Source: Flavobacterium macacae (GTDB lineage Bacteria > Bacteroidota > Bacteroidia > Flavobacteriales > Flavobacteriaceae). Taken from it: 49,189 nucleotides of DNA. The stretch is from NCBI RefSeq assembly GCF_003865365.1, contig NZ_RQVR01000018.1, positions 1 to 49,189 of the forward strand, read 5' to 3'. The notes below the pieces were generated by a model. The model did not search any database and was not told the origin of the DNA. It saw only the letters and a list, made by a program, of their open reading frames with translations. Below, one piece after another: positions 24,185-32,345 of the stretch. Every line of letters begins with the position of its first letter. The first letter of the stretch is position 1. The position numbers were made by a program, and so were the translations under genes.

Positions 24185-25224
24185 TAGAAAATCCAGTTGC
24201 TGACGAAACGTTAGACGAAGAATTATATGAGCATTTTAAATTTGAAGCGACAAAAGGGCAGATGCCCTTGCGTGTGGACAAGTTTTTAATGAACTTGGTA
24301 GAAAATGCTACCCGAAATAAAATACAACAGGCCGCTGAAGCCGGAAATATTATCGTGAACGATGTGGCCGTAAAGTCAAATTACAAAGTGAAAGCTTTTG
24401 ACGTAGTTCGCATTATGTTGTCGCATCCGCCGTTTGAAAATTTGATTTTGGCCGAAGACATTCCGCTGGATATTGTTTTTGAGGACGATGCGCTTTTGGT
24501 AATCAACAAGCCGGCCGGTTTGGTCGTTCATCCAGGACATGGAAATTACACCGGAACCTTAGTAAACGCATTGGCTTTCCACTTCGAGAATTTGCCGTTA
24601 AACAGCAGTGAAAGACCCGGATTGGTCCACCGAATCGATAAAGATACCTCAGGACTTTTGGTGGTTGCAAAAACAGAATTTGCAATGACTTTCTTGGCCA
24701 AACAATTTGAAGAAAAAACGTCAGAAAGAGAATATATTGCCCTTGTTTGGGGAAATGTAGCCGAAGAAGAAGGAACAATAACAGGAGATATTGCGCGACA
24801 TGCCAAAGACCGAATGCAAATGGCAGTGGTGCCTGACGGCGAAGGAAAACACGCCGTGACGCATTACAAAGTTCTCGAGCGTTTTGGATACGTGACGCTG
24901 GTTTCTTGCAAATTAGAAACCGGAAGAACACACCAAATTCGCGTGCATTTGAAATCAATCGGACACACGCTTTTTAACGACGAACGTTATGGCGGAAACC
25001 TGATTTTAAAAGGAACAACCTTCACAAAATACAAACAGTTTATTGACAATTGTTTCAAAGTTTTGCCAAGACAGGCGCTTCACGCCAAGACGTTAGGTTT
25101 CGTTCATCCAACGACCAAAGAGTTTATGAGTTTTGACACCGAACTTCCCGAAGATATGAAAGAATGTATCTTGAAATGGCGTTCTTATTCTAATTCTCAC
25201 ACCACTGAGGAAGAAGAAAATTAG
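24181..25224 (+). CDS. RluA/RluD-family 23S rRNA pseudouridine synthase
   Basis: 347 residues. An N-terminal S4 RNA-binding domain (LRVDKFLMNLVENATRNKIQ) is followed by the catalytic domain with HRIDKDTSGLLVVAK, catalytic Asp153. RTHQIRVHLKSIGHTLFND is the conserved C-terminal motif. It should isomerise uridines in 23S rRNA, probably at the helix 69 sites if it is a true RluD. Its ATG overlaps the PASTA gene stop by four bases (ATGA), so the two are translationally coupled. Confidence 0.93.
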   Translation: MIENPVADETLDEELYEHFKFEATKGQMPLRVDKFLMNLVENATRNKIQQAAEAGNIIVNDVAVKSNYKVKAFDVVRIMLSHPPFENLILAEDIPLDIVFEDDALLVINKPAGLVVHPGHGNYTGTLVNALAFHFENLPLNSSERPGLVHRIDKDTSGLLVVAKTEFAMTFLAKQFEEKTSEREYIALVWGNVAEEEGTITGDIARHAKDRMQMAVVPDGEGKHAVTHYKVLERFGYVTLVSCKLETGRTHQIRVHLKSIGHTLFNDERYGGNLILKGTTFTKYKQFIDNCFKVLPRQALHAKTLGFVHPTTKEFMSFDTELPEDMKECILKWRSYSNSHTTEEEEN

Positions 25225-25231
25225 CAAACAG

Positions 25232-25266
25232 CTCCTTGAGAAATCAAGGAGTTTTTTTTTTTTTTT
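25232..25266 (+). terminator. Terminator after the pseudouridine synthase gene
   Basis: CTCCTTGA pairs with TCAAGGAG around a four-base loop and is followed by 15 consecutive T, the longest T run in the window. Confidence 0.92.
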
Positions 25267-25269
25267 GAT

Positions 25270-25460
25270 ATTGCGAGCAACGAAACAATCTTTTTTTTGA
25301 AGCCAAGCTTTAGGCATTTTTTTAAACGCAATTCCTGCTGGATGGCACTCGCTGTGCTGTTGCTTAACCGCATCAGCACTCGCTCAAACAAAGTCGCTAT
25401 CGGGGCTGTAAGGCTGTCGATGTTCGTTTTCAGAAAGATTTATGGAACTTGTGCAGGAAA
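25270..25460. repeat. Degenerate interspersed repeat between convergent genes
   Basis: ATTGCGAGCAACGAAACAAT near 25270 is a degenerate copy of the repeat at 18388. The following ~150 bases are GC-richer (TGGCACTCGCTGTGCTGTTG, GCATCAGCACTCGCTC), unlike neighbouring sequence. A plus-strand ORF can be drawn through it, but it has no recognisable content and runs antisense into the next gene, so I treat the stretch as non-coding repeat. Confidence 0.55.
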
Positions 25461-25467
25461 AAAAAAA

Positions 25468-25800
25468 TTAAATAGGATTATGCTGAAAACAATAGCCATT
25501 TGCAATGCTTGTCCTACGTTTGCATCGGTTTCCTTTTTTAGTCTTTCCGTTGCATTGTACTGTTGAAGCAATTCCTTTTGCTTTTTTTGAATTAGAAAAA
25601 AGGGCGTTTGTATTGGAGGGCTTGCATATTTTGCAAGGTTCCAGTCCTAAATTATAAGCATCAGTTTCATCTATTTTTTGTGAAACGTTTTTTACCATTC
25701 GGCAATTGTGCTTGTGAAATTTTTTACCAGAAGGCGTTTTGTAAACCGACTGTGCATTCATTGAAAATCCAACAAGTAAAAAAAGCAAGAATTTGTACAT
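25468..25800 (-). CDS. Small exported Cys/His-rich protein (Ada-like motif plus DUF5763-like tail)
   Basis: 110 residues from ATG 25800; the longer form at 25836 has no better signal. A signal peptide (MYKFLLFLLVGFSMNAQ) is followed by YKTPSGKKFHKHNCRMVKN and GLEPCKICKP, which resemble the metal-binding fold of Ada N-terminal domains. The C-terminal QCNGKTKKGNRCKRRT and GYCFQH match the DUF5763 zinc-finger-like pattern. Two putative metal sites in an exported protein are unusual. Function unknown. Confidence 0.72.
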   Translation of the reverse strand: MYKFLLFLLVGFSMNAQSVYKTPSGKKFHKHNCRMVKNVSQKIDETDAYNLGLEPCKICKPSNTNALFSNSKKAKGIASTVQCNGKTKKGNRCKRRTSIANGYCFQHNPI

Positions 25801-25961
25801 AGCAATGTTTTGTGAAATTTTACGCTTGTTTTGCAATGTAAGAATTTAATGGGTTTCTTTTTGCAATAATTTAATATTTAGCTTAAGCATAATTCAACAT
25901 ATTTCCGTAACTTGTAGTATAAGAAAAAGACAAAAACCAATCAACCTAAAATACTACAGTT

Positions 25962-26153
25962 ATGGAAACCAAAATTACTTCTGGAAAAGGGGAAGAGTAC
26001 AGCACTCCTAAATCGTTGTCTGAAGAACTTTTCAGTAAAAAAGAATCGATTAAGAAAAAAGTAAAAGACAAAAATCTCCAGTTAAAAAATCTTTTAAAAA
26101 CCAATTTAGAACTGCTTAAAAGCAATGACATCAACTCGATGCTTTTGTTCTAA
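25962..26153 (+). CDS. Small hypothetical protein, 63 residues
   Basis: A Lys-rich, hydrophilic protein with no recognised domain. The centre (SLSEELFSKKESIKKKVKDK) and the rest are predicted helical by composition, perhaps amphipathic. The ATG begins a clean frame, and a second hypothetical gene starts 18 bases after the stop on the same strand, which supports a two-gene unit. No TAnnTTTG box is seen upstream; the nearest is an imperfect TAACTTGT near 25907. Confidence 0.55.
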   Translation: METKITSGKGEEYSTPKSLSEELFSKKESIKKKVKDKNLQLKNLLKTNLELLKSNDINSMLLF

Positions 26154-26171
26154 AGATTAAAATATAGTGCT

Positions 26172-26564
26172 ATGGAAAATGAAAATGCTAAAAGAAACGA
26201 AAAACAGCCTGACATTAATGCTGACAATGCTACTGCAAAAGATTTAAAAAGCAACGGTGACATCAAGGCAGTTCCCGCGGAAGGCGAAGATAACGACGAT
26301 TATCAAAACGATAATACCGACAAATATCTGGCGATGGAGCAACCTGGCGTTCAATACACGAAAGAGAATGATTTCAGCTTAGAATCTGATAAAGGCGGCA
26401 GAACCAACTCTAATAAATTTGATGAAAATGGCGGCAACAGCAGAAATTCTGATGCGTTCAGCCAAGACGATTATCTTTTGGAAGACAATTTAGATTTAGA
26501 CGAAGACCAAAATAAGTCTATTTCAACGGATGATGAAGATTATGAAGAGCTAAACGAAAATTAG
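26172..26564 (+). CDS. Acidic, probably disordered hypothetical protein
   Basis: 130 residues, very rich in Asp, Glu and Asn, with almost no hydrophobic residues. It is expected to be intrinsically disordered and strongly negatively charged. Stretches such as EGEDNDDYQNDNTDKY and TDDEDYEELNEN show the bias. It follows the 63-residue Lys-rich gene by 18 bases; the opposite charge of the two products is suggestive of binding but unproven. A strong terminator follows. Acidic hydrophilic proteins like this often serve in stress, but no motif supports a specific role. Confidence 0.6.
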   Translation: MENENAKRNEKQPDINADNATAKDLKSNGDIKAVPAEGEDNDDYQNDNTDKYLAMEQPGVQYTKENDFSLESDKGGRTNSNKFDENGGNSRNSDAFSQDDYLLEDNLDLDEDQNKSISTDDEDYEELNEN

Positions 26565-26580
26565 CAGTTTTATGTAATCG

Positions 26581-26616
26581 AAAAAAGCCCAGTTTTTAAG
26601 AAAACTGGGCTTTTTT
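26581..26616. terminator. Bidirectional terminator
   Basis: AAAAAAGCCCAGTTTT pairs perfectly with AAAACTGGGCTTTTTT around a TAAG loop, between the convergent acidic-protein gene and the pseudo-receiver gene. Confidence 0.92.
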
Positions 26617-26636
26617 ATGCTGAGTTTTAAAATTAC

Positions 26637-26933
26637 TTAATTCTCTAGAGCGTGAAGGATCTCGTTTTTAAGCAAACCGCTTCCGCCACCATAATGCTGG
26701 ATGATCCTGCAATCTGGATTTGTTTCTTGAAAGAATTTACAAAGTTTTTTTTCACTTTCTTCTTCAATTCCACAGCCCAGAAGTACGATTCTAAAATTTA
26801 TTTTTTCAAATAAATCCTGAGCAGTTTCGTCAGTTTCAGCTCCAGCTCCAAACCAATCTTCATTTGCATTAAGCAATCTGACGACCGTTTCAAGAATTTC
26901 TGGATGTCTTCCGATGTAGAGAATGTTTAGCAT
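26637..26933 (-). CDS. Receiver-like domain lacking the phosphorylation site
   Basis: 98 residues. The strand pattern ILYIGRHPEILETVVRLL, FRIVLLGCGIEEESEKKL and RIIQHYGGGSGLLKNEIL follows a small CheY-like alpha/beta fold. The acidic pair after strand 1 is replaced by GRHPE, and the Asp expected at the end of strand 3 is absent (LLGCG). If the fold is right, it is a pseudo-receiver that cannot take a phosphate. It follows the YceI and pirin genes on the same strand. I do not recognise a family name. Confidence 0.55.
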   Translation of the reverse strand: MLNILYIGRHPEILETVVRLLNANEDWFGAGAETDETAQDLFEKINFRIVLLGCGIEEESEKKLCKFFQETNPDCRIIQHYGGGSGLLKNEILHALEN

Positions 26934-26999
26934 TTTTTTTTCTTTTAAGTTTCAAAGTCTCAAATTAAACTCTGGAACTCTGAAATTTTTTAAAAAAAT

Positions 27000-27530
27000 T
27001 TATCCTTGAATAAACTGCAATTCGATATTCAATTTTACTTCTTCTCCCACTAAAACACCGCCTGTTTCAAGAGCAGAGTTCCAGTTCAATCCCCAGTCTT
27101 TACGGTTGATTTTTCCTGTTGCAGAAAGTCCGGTTTTTGTATTTCCCCATGGATCTTTTGCCAGTCCGCCAAATTCAACGTCTAATTTTACTTGTTTTGT
27201 CACTCCGTGAAGCGATAAATCTCCGGTTAATTTGTACTCACCTTCACTGATTTTATCAAAAGAAGTTGATTTGAAAGTTAACTTTGGAAATTGTTCTGCG
27301 TCAAAAAAATCAGCACTTTTCAAGTGATTGTCACGATCGGCATTTCCTGTAGTGATCGAACTTGTTTCTCCTGAGAAATCAAATTTTGCAGTTGAAAAAT
27401 CATCGCCTTCCGTTTCAATGGAAGCATCAAATTTTTCGAAGTTTCCAGAAACGTTTGTAAACATCATGTGTTTTACTTTAAATCCAATTTCTGAGTGCGC
27501 TGGGTCAATTGCCCATTTTGTTGTAGCCAT
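27000..27530 (-). CDS. YceI family protein, cytoplasmic form
   Basis: 176 residues of the YceI-like lipid-binding beta barrel (isoprenoid-binding in the known structure): KWAIDPAHSEIGFKVKHMM, RDNHLKSADFFDAEQFPKLT, GDLSLHGVTKQVKLDVEF and RKDWGLNWNSALETGGVLVG are typical. There is no signal peptide, unlike the second YceI at 36348. It lies 101 bases downstream of the pirin gene on the same strand. Ligand unknown. Confidence 0.92.
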   Translation of the reverse strand: MATTKWAIDPAHSEIGFKVKHMMFTNVSGNFEKFDASIETEGDDFSTAKFDFSGETSSITTGNADRDNHLKSADFFDAEQFPKLTFKSTSFDKISEGEYKLTGDLSLHGVTKQVKLDVEFGGLAKDPWGNTKTGLSATGKINRKDWGLNWNSALETGGVLVGEEVKLNIELQFIQG

Positions 27531-27631
27531 AATTTTTTAGTTTAAAAGTTTCTAAGTTATTAAGAGGCAAAGTTCCTGAAATTTCTCGCTTTGCGTTTGT
27601 TTTTATAATTTTCTAATTTACAACTTTTTGA

Positions 27632-28507
27632 TTACAAAGCCATTGGGACTTCCATCAAAAGAATTTCTGAATTTTCAGACAGGGCTTGAATTTGGATATT
27701 ACCTACGTTCCAAATTCCCAAACCGTCTCTTTGGTTCAAATCTACATTTCCGATTTTAAAATCTCCTTTTAAGACGAAAGCATAAATTCCGTTTCCTGGT
27801 TTTTTCAAATCATACGAAGTTGTAAAATCTTTTTCAAATTTTCCCATGTGAAACCACGCATCTTGATGAATCCAAACCCCAGCATCGTCTGGATTCGGAG
27901 AAATAATTTGTTGCAAGTTGTTGTGGCGATCGCTTTCGTTTAACGTAATTTGATCGTATCGTGGCGTTACGTTCTTTTTATTTGGGTACACCCAAATTTG
28001 AAGAAACTTCGTCAGTTGGTCTTTGTTTTTATTGCTTTCGCTATGAAAAATTCCGGTTCCGGCACTCATCACTTGAATGTCGCCTTTTTTGATAACCGCC
28101 GTATTTCCCATACTGTCTTGATGTTCTAAATCGCCTTCTAGCGGAATAGAGATAATTTCCATATTATCGTGCGGATGTTTTCCAAAACCCATTCCGCCAT
28201 CGACTTTATCATCGTTTAAAACTCTCAAAACCCCAAAATTCATTCTGTCAGGATTATGATAATTGGCAAAACTAAAAGTGTGAAATGATTCTAGCCAGCC
28301 ATGATTGGCGTGACCGCGCGTGTTTGCTTTGTGCAAAATTGTATTTTCCATAATTAGTGAATTTGGGTTGGGTAAATGATTGTATCCGATAGGCTCTAAT
28401 GGCGTGATTTTGTCAGTTTCGTTTTTCATCACATCGCTAATGGTTGCAGAAGTAATACACATTCCGGTTCCCATTAACCCCTTTTTTATAAAATCTTTGC
28501 GTTCCAT
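27632..28507 (-). CDS. Pirin family protein with N-terminal extension
   Basis: 291 residues from ATG 28507. A bicupin with the pirin metal motifs GKHPHDNMEI and TGIFHSESN; members act as quercetinase-like dioxygenases or redox regulators. The first ~52 residues (MERKDFIKKGLMGTGMCITS...) precede the usual pirin start and resemble a weak twin-arginine-type signal with R-K instead of R-R. The usual pirin start would be the internal ATG at 28351 (MENTILHKANTRGHANHGWL). Which is used cannot be settled here. The upstream Crp/Fnr gene on the same strand may control it. Confidence 0.85.
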   Translation of the reverse strand: MERKDFIKKGLMGTGMCITSATISDVMKNETDKITPLEPIGYNHLPNPNSLIMENTILHKANTRGHANHGWLESFHTFSFANYHNPDRMNFGVLRVLNDDKVDGGMGFGKHPHDNMEIISIPLEGDLEHQDSMGNTAVIKKGDIQVMSAGTGIFHSESNKNKDQLTKFLQIWVYPNKKNVTPRYDQITLNESDRHNNLQQIISPNPDDAGVWIHQDAWFHMGKFEKDFTTSYDLKKPGNGIYAFVLKGDFKIGNVDLNQRDGLGIWNVGNIQIQALSENSEILLMEVPMAL

Positions 28508-28692
28508 TTTTGTTCTTATTTGATAATACAAATTTCGGACAGAAATAAAACATGGGCATTGAACTAGGACAAGAAATGAATGTAGAAGTTAGATTTCAGA
28601 TTTCAGTATGGAGTAATGCGATGAAAGAAGCTGTTGCATCAAAACTTCAAGAGTAGAGGTATAGGAAAATATCTGAGAATCGGCGGTAAAAA

Positions 28693-29274
28693 CTATTGTT
28701 TTGCCAATTTGGTTCTCACTTTGCTTAAAAATTCTGCAGAAATTCCCAAATAAGAAGCGATGTAGTGTTGTGCAACTCTTTGCGGAATCGTTGGATATGA
28801 TTCTAAAAACTCTAAATATTTTTCGGTAGCCGTTTGCGAAATATTGTGGAACAATCGGTTTTGGGTTACTGCTAAATTGCGTTGCATTAAAATGCGGTAG
28901 GCTCTTTCAAAGCGAGGCGCTTTTTCAAAAAGGGCTTCTTTTGATTCTGGCGTAAACGTGAAAAACTCGCAATCTTCTAAAGTTTCAATGTAAACTTGCG
29001 AGGGCCTTGTTTCATAAATACTGAATGAAATGTCGCTTAACCAAGCGTTTTCAATCGCAAATTGCAAAATAACTTCGAAGCCGTTCGTGTCAATATAATA
29101 TTTTCTGACGCAACCTTTAATCACAAATGCTTCGAAATTGCACATTTCGCCTTCGTGAAGCATCATGGTTTTTTTGGGTACTTTTTTATATTCAACTAAT
29201 GAATTGAAAATATCTAACTCTTCTTTAGAAAAAGAAACATATCTGCTGATGCTTTCGTTGATTTGAGAATACAA
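28693..29274 (-). CDS. Crp/Fnr family transcriptional regulator
   Basis: 193 residues. An N-terminal cyclic-nucleotide-binding-like domain (HEGEMCNFEAFVIKGCVRKY) is followed by a short helical region and a helix-turn-helix (RVAQHYIASYLGISAEFLSK). The cNMP phosphate-binding Arg/Ser pattern is not evident, so it may not bind cAMP. This type is common in Bacteroidota next to the genes it controls. The pirin gene downstream on the same strand is the natural candidate. Confidence 0.9.
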   Translation of the reverse strand: MYSQINESISRYVSFSKEELDIFNSLVEYKKVPKKTMMLHEGEMCNFEAFVIKGCVRKYYIDTNGFEVILQFAIENAWLSDISFSIYETRPSQVYIETLEDCEFFTFTPESKEALFEKAPRFERAYRILMQRNLAVTQNRLFHNISQTATEKYLEFLESYPTIPQRVAQHYIASYLGISAEFLSKVRTKLAKQ

Positions 29275-29300
29275 AGTCGCGGTTTTTTTTTGAGTTTAGA

Positions 29301-29308
29301 CAAATATA
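29301..29308 (-). promoter_or_regulatory. -7 promoter box of the Crp/Fnr gene
   Basis: TATATTTG on the minus strand fits TAnnTTTG, 26 bases upstream of the start codon. Confidence 0.5.
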
Positions 29309-29402
29309 ATTAAAAGTTTTTGAACACTAGTCGTGACCGTGTTACTCTTGTTGTTAATAGATTTCATTTATAATTCTATAGTTTTTCTTGTTAATTTGGT
29401 GG

Positions 29403-29432
29403 TTTGAATTGTAATTTCATTTCGTATTTTTG
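29403..29432 (+). promoter_or_regulatory. Complete Bacteroidota promoter of yaaA
   Basis: TTTG at 29403-29406 and TATTTTTG at 29425-29432 are separated by 18 bases, close to the consensus for Flavobacterium. The ATG follows 17 bases after the -7 box. This is the best-formed promoter in the window. Confidence 0.7.
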
Positions 29433-29449
29433 AATTCAAAATTGATACC

Positions 29450-30208
29450 ATGAAAATCGTACTATCTCCTGCAAAATCGCTTGATTTCGAAACAGCACTT
29501 CCTTCTAAAAAATATACAGAATCTAAATTTTTAAAAGAATCAAACACGGTCCACAACGTTTTGAAAAAGCTGAAGCCAAAGCAACTTTCAGAATTAATGT
29601 CGATTTCTGAGAAATTGGCCGATTTAAATTGGGAAAGAAATCAACAATGGGCAATACCTTTTACACCAGAAAATGCCCGCCAAGCGATTTATGCTTTTAA
29701 TGGAGATGTTTACACCGGTTTGGATGCGTATACTTTGCCTCTTGAAAAAGTAGACGAATTGCAAGACAAACTTCGCATTTTATCAGGATTGTATGGTTTA
29801 TTAAGACCGATGGATTTGATACAGCCGTATCGTCTTGAAATGGGAACGAAGCTTCCGATTGGAAAAAACAAAAATCTGTATGAATTTTGGAAAGCAAAAA
29901 TTACCAAAGAATTAAATTCAGAATTGACAAAAGATGAACTTTTTATCAATTTGGCAAGCAATGAATATTTTGATGCAGTAGATGTAAAAGCATTAAAAGT
30001 TCCGGTAATCACTCCAGAATTTAAAGATTACAAAGACGGAAAACTAAAGATTATCAGCTTTTTTGCCAAGAAGGCAAGGGGAATGATGGTGCGCTACATT
30101 ATCGATACCAATGCCGAAACAATTGAAGATTTACAAGGCTTTGATTATGAAGGATATCAATTTGATGCTAATTTATCAAAAGGGAATTCGTTGGTTTTTA
30201 CAAGATAA
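29450..30208 (+). CDS. yaaA: Peroxide stress protein YaaA
   Basis: 252 residues of the YaaA (formerly UPF0246) family. In E. coli YaaA lowers free intracellular iron during peroxide stress, which limits Fenton damage. Family features are the opening MKIVLSPAKSLDFE, the NGDVYTGLDA segment, LSGLYGLLRPMDLIQPYRLE and the Lys-rich FFAKKARGMMVRYI. It is monocistronic and followed by repeat-like sequence. Confidence 0.94.
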   Translation: MKIVLSPAKSLDFETALPSKKYTESKFLKESNTVHNVLKKLKPKQLSELMSISEKLADLNWERNQQWAIPFTPENARQAIYAFNGDVYTGLDAYTLPLEKVDELQDKLRILSGLYGLLRPMDLIQPYRLEMGTKLPIGKNKNLYEFWKAKITKELNSELTKDELFINLASNEYFDAVDVKALKVPVITPEFKDYKDGKLKIISFFAKKARGMMVRYIIDTNAETIEDLQGFDYEGYQFDANLSKGNSLVFTR

Positions 30209-30239
30209 TTGAGAGGTTCTAATTGTATAATCAAAGATT

Positions 30240-30345
30240 TTCTCATTGCTTCGCAGGTTCGAATATCTCCTCGAGTCCGACGAAGGAGGAATCTTTGCAA
30301 TGCAGAGTGCAATGCGAAGATTCCTTATTCCTCGGAATGAAAGTT
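30240..30345. repeat. Repeat-derived hairpin region after yaaA
   Basis: GAATCTTTGCAATGC (30289-30303) and GCAATGCGAAGATTC (30309-30323) form a near-perfect hairpin. The stretch from 30319 (GATTCCTTATTCCTCGGAAT) is a degenerate inverted copy of the repeat at 18388. No gene fits here. Confidence 0.55.
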
Positions 30346-30355
30346 TCAGGTTGTG

Positions 30356-30655
30356 TTAGGTTTTCAAACTGGCTTTTAATTTTTTCATAAAAGCTCCAAA
30401 TTGGGGTAAAAATTCTTCAAGCAATTCGTTGTCTCTGTTTTTGAGCAGTACTTCGCTGAACAATTTTAAACCGACAGCAAATTCTGTAGCTTGATTTTCT
30501 TTTTCAAACGGATTGCTTTCTTGGATTCTTTCGATAATTGAAAAAATTTCATCGTGGTTTTCAAATTCAAAATCAATGGTTTCGTTTAAGCCTAAATCTT
30601 TTGGCGAATGCAAATGTTCTAAAGTAATTCGGTATTTGTTATGTTTCTTTTCCAT
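30356..30655 (-). CDS. DUF3861 domain protein
   Basis: 99 residues matching the small DUF3861 family: YRITLEHLH near the N terminus, FEFENHDEIFSIIERIQ in the centre, and a C-terminal helix FAVGLKLFSEVLLKNRDNEL. No function is known. It starts 36 bases downstream of the DHA2 transporter gene on the same strand and could be the last gene of the efflux operon. Confidence 0.8.
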   Translation of the reverse strand: MEKKHNKYRITLEHLHSPKDLGLNETIDFEFENHDEIFSIIERIQESNPFEKENQATEFAVGLKLFSEVLLKNRDNELLEEFLPQFGAFMKKLKASLKT

Positions 30656-30691
30656 TATAATTTGATTTGTTCTTTAGGCAAAGCTCTGTTT

Positions 30692-32278
30692 TTAGTGCAT
30701 CGCATCTGCGGGATTGATTTTATTTTTTCCACGTTTGATGAAAAATATAATCGGAATACAGCATAAGAACATTATTCCCAAGTACATGAAAATATCCATA
30801 TACGATAAAACGGTCGCTTGTTTCATTACCGATATATCTAAAACTTGGTAGGCTTTTCCGAGTGCTTCGCTTGCCGAAAATCCTTTTGACATAAATCCTT
30901 GCTGCAATTGCTGTACTCGGTTTTGCACTTCTAATTTATCCATGCTTAAATTTGAAACCAAATTTACGCGGTGCTCTTGGCTGAATCGCGTGATGAAAGT
31001 GGTGATAATGGCGATACCAAAAGAACCTCCCAATTGGCGCATCATTCCGGTAAAAGCGGCGCCTTCGCCAATATGTTTTCCTTTTAAGGTGGAAAGCGAT
31101 AAAGTGGTAATCGGAACGAAAAGCAATCCCAAACCAATTCCTCTTAAAATCAACGGCCAAAACATATGTTCGGTTCCAGTATCTGGCGTAATCACGTTGT
31201 GCATCCAGAAAGTGAATATGAAAAAGATAAAAAATCCTAATCCAACCATGTATCCTTGCGGCACGCCTTTTTGCAACAGGTTGCCAATAATTGGCATCAT
31301 CAGGGCAGTTGTAATTGAACCTGGAATCAGCAATAATCCGGCATCTAAAGCGGTCCATCCTAAAACAGACTGCGTGTAAATCGGCAAAATTAGAGTGGAA
31401 CCATACAATCCGAAACCAAGGATGAAACACATGATGGTTCCGATTCGGAGGTTTCCATCTTTTAGAACCTTTAGATTCACGATAGGATGTTTGTAGGTGA
31501 GTTCTCTCCAAATAAATAAAACCAAGCCAAAAACAGTGACTATGCTTAAAGTTACAATCAAATTGTTATCAAACCAATCGTCTTGCTGGCCGTGTTCTAA
31601 AACGAATTGCAAGGAACCGATGAATGCCGCCAAAAGAAGAATTCCCCACCAATCGACTTGATTGGCTTTTAGCTTTTCTCCGTATTTCGGACTTTTCACA
31701 TACGTAATGGTCAAAAATGTGGCGATAATGCCCAAAGGAATATTGATATAAAAAATATAAGGCCAAGAATAATTTTCAACCAAATAACCTCCCAAAGGCG
31801 GTCCTAAGGTTGGTCCCACGATAACGCCCAGACCATAAATTGCCTGCGCCATTCCACGTTTTGCAATCGGATAACTTTCGGTAATAATGGTTTGCGCAGT
31901 TACTAATAATGCGCCACCGCCGAGTCCTTGCACAAATCGGAACGCGACCAGTTCCCAGATATTTGTGGCATTTCCGCATAAAAAAGAGGAAACGGTAAAT
32001 ATGACGATTGATACGGCAAAATAATTTCTTCGGCCAAATTGCTGCGAAAGCCAGCTCGTCATCGGAATCACGATTACATTGGCAATTGCGTAAGCGGTGA
32101 TTACCCAGGCGACATCCGTTAATGTGGCGCCAAGACTTCCTCGCATGTCAGTTAAAGCGACGTTCACGATGGTGGTATCGACGATTTCCAGCAAAGCACA
32201 AAGTACTGCCGTAATCGTGATGATCACCCTTCTGAAGCCGTATTCAACTAAACTGTCTTCTCCTGAAGTTGCTTCCAT
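30692..32278 (-). CDS. emrB: DHA2 family drug efflux permease (EmrB/QacA type)
   Basis: 528 residues with about 14 transmembrane segments. It is the proton-driven inner-membrane pump of the tripartite system encoded here. Signature sites include EIVDTTIVNVAL in TM1, the loop motif QFGRRNYF, and GLGVIVGPTLGPPLGGYL (motif C of exporters). It lies 67 bases after the adaptor gene in the order TetR, TolC, HlyD, DHA2. The substrate spectrum cannot be inferred. Confidence 0.95.
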   Translation of the reverse strand: MEATSGEDSLVEYGFRRVIITITAVLCALLEIVDTTIVNVALTDMRGSLGATLTDVAWVITAYAIANVIVIPMTSWLSQQFGRRNYFAVSIVIFTVSSFLCGNATNIWELVAFRFVQGLGGGALLVTAQTIITESYPIAKRGMAQAIYGLGVIVGPTLGPPLGGYLVENYSWPYIFYINIPLGIIATFLTITYVKSPKYGEKLKANQVDWWGILLLAAFIGSLQFVLEHGQQDDWFDNNLIVTLSIVTVFGLVLFIWRELTYKHPIVNLKVLKDGNLRIGTIMCFILGFGLYGSTLILPIYTQSVLGWTALDAGLLLIPGSITTALMMPIIGNLLQKGVPQGYMVGLGFFIFFIFTFWMHNVITPDTGTEHMFWPLILRGIGLGLLFVPITTLSLSTLKGKHIGEGAAFTGMMRQLGGSFGIAIITTFITRFSQEHRVNLVSNLSMDKLEVQNRVQQLQQGFMSKGFSASEALGKAYQVLDISVMKQATVLSYMDIFMYLGIMFLCCIPIIFFIKRGKNKINPADAMH

Positions 32279-32345
32279 TTTTAATTTTTTACTATTGAGA
32301 TGCTAGAAGTGAGTATTGAGAAATACTGTAGGTTGCAACTATAAA

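Noticed and set aside
25297..25566. An 89-codon plus-strand ORF
   Set aside because: Its first half is repeat-like sequence and its second half is antisense to the Cys/His-rich exported protein, which has a signal peptide and motifs.
28552..28656. A 34-codon plus-strand ORF between pirin and Crp/Fnr
   Set aside because: It contains the low-complexity run TTAGATTTCAGATTTCAG, has no promoter and no recognisable content.
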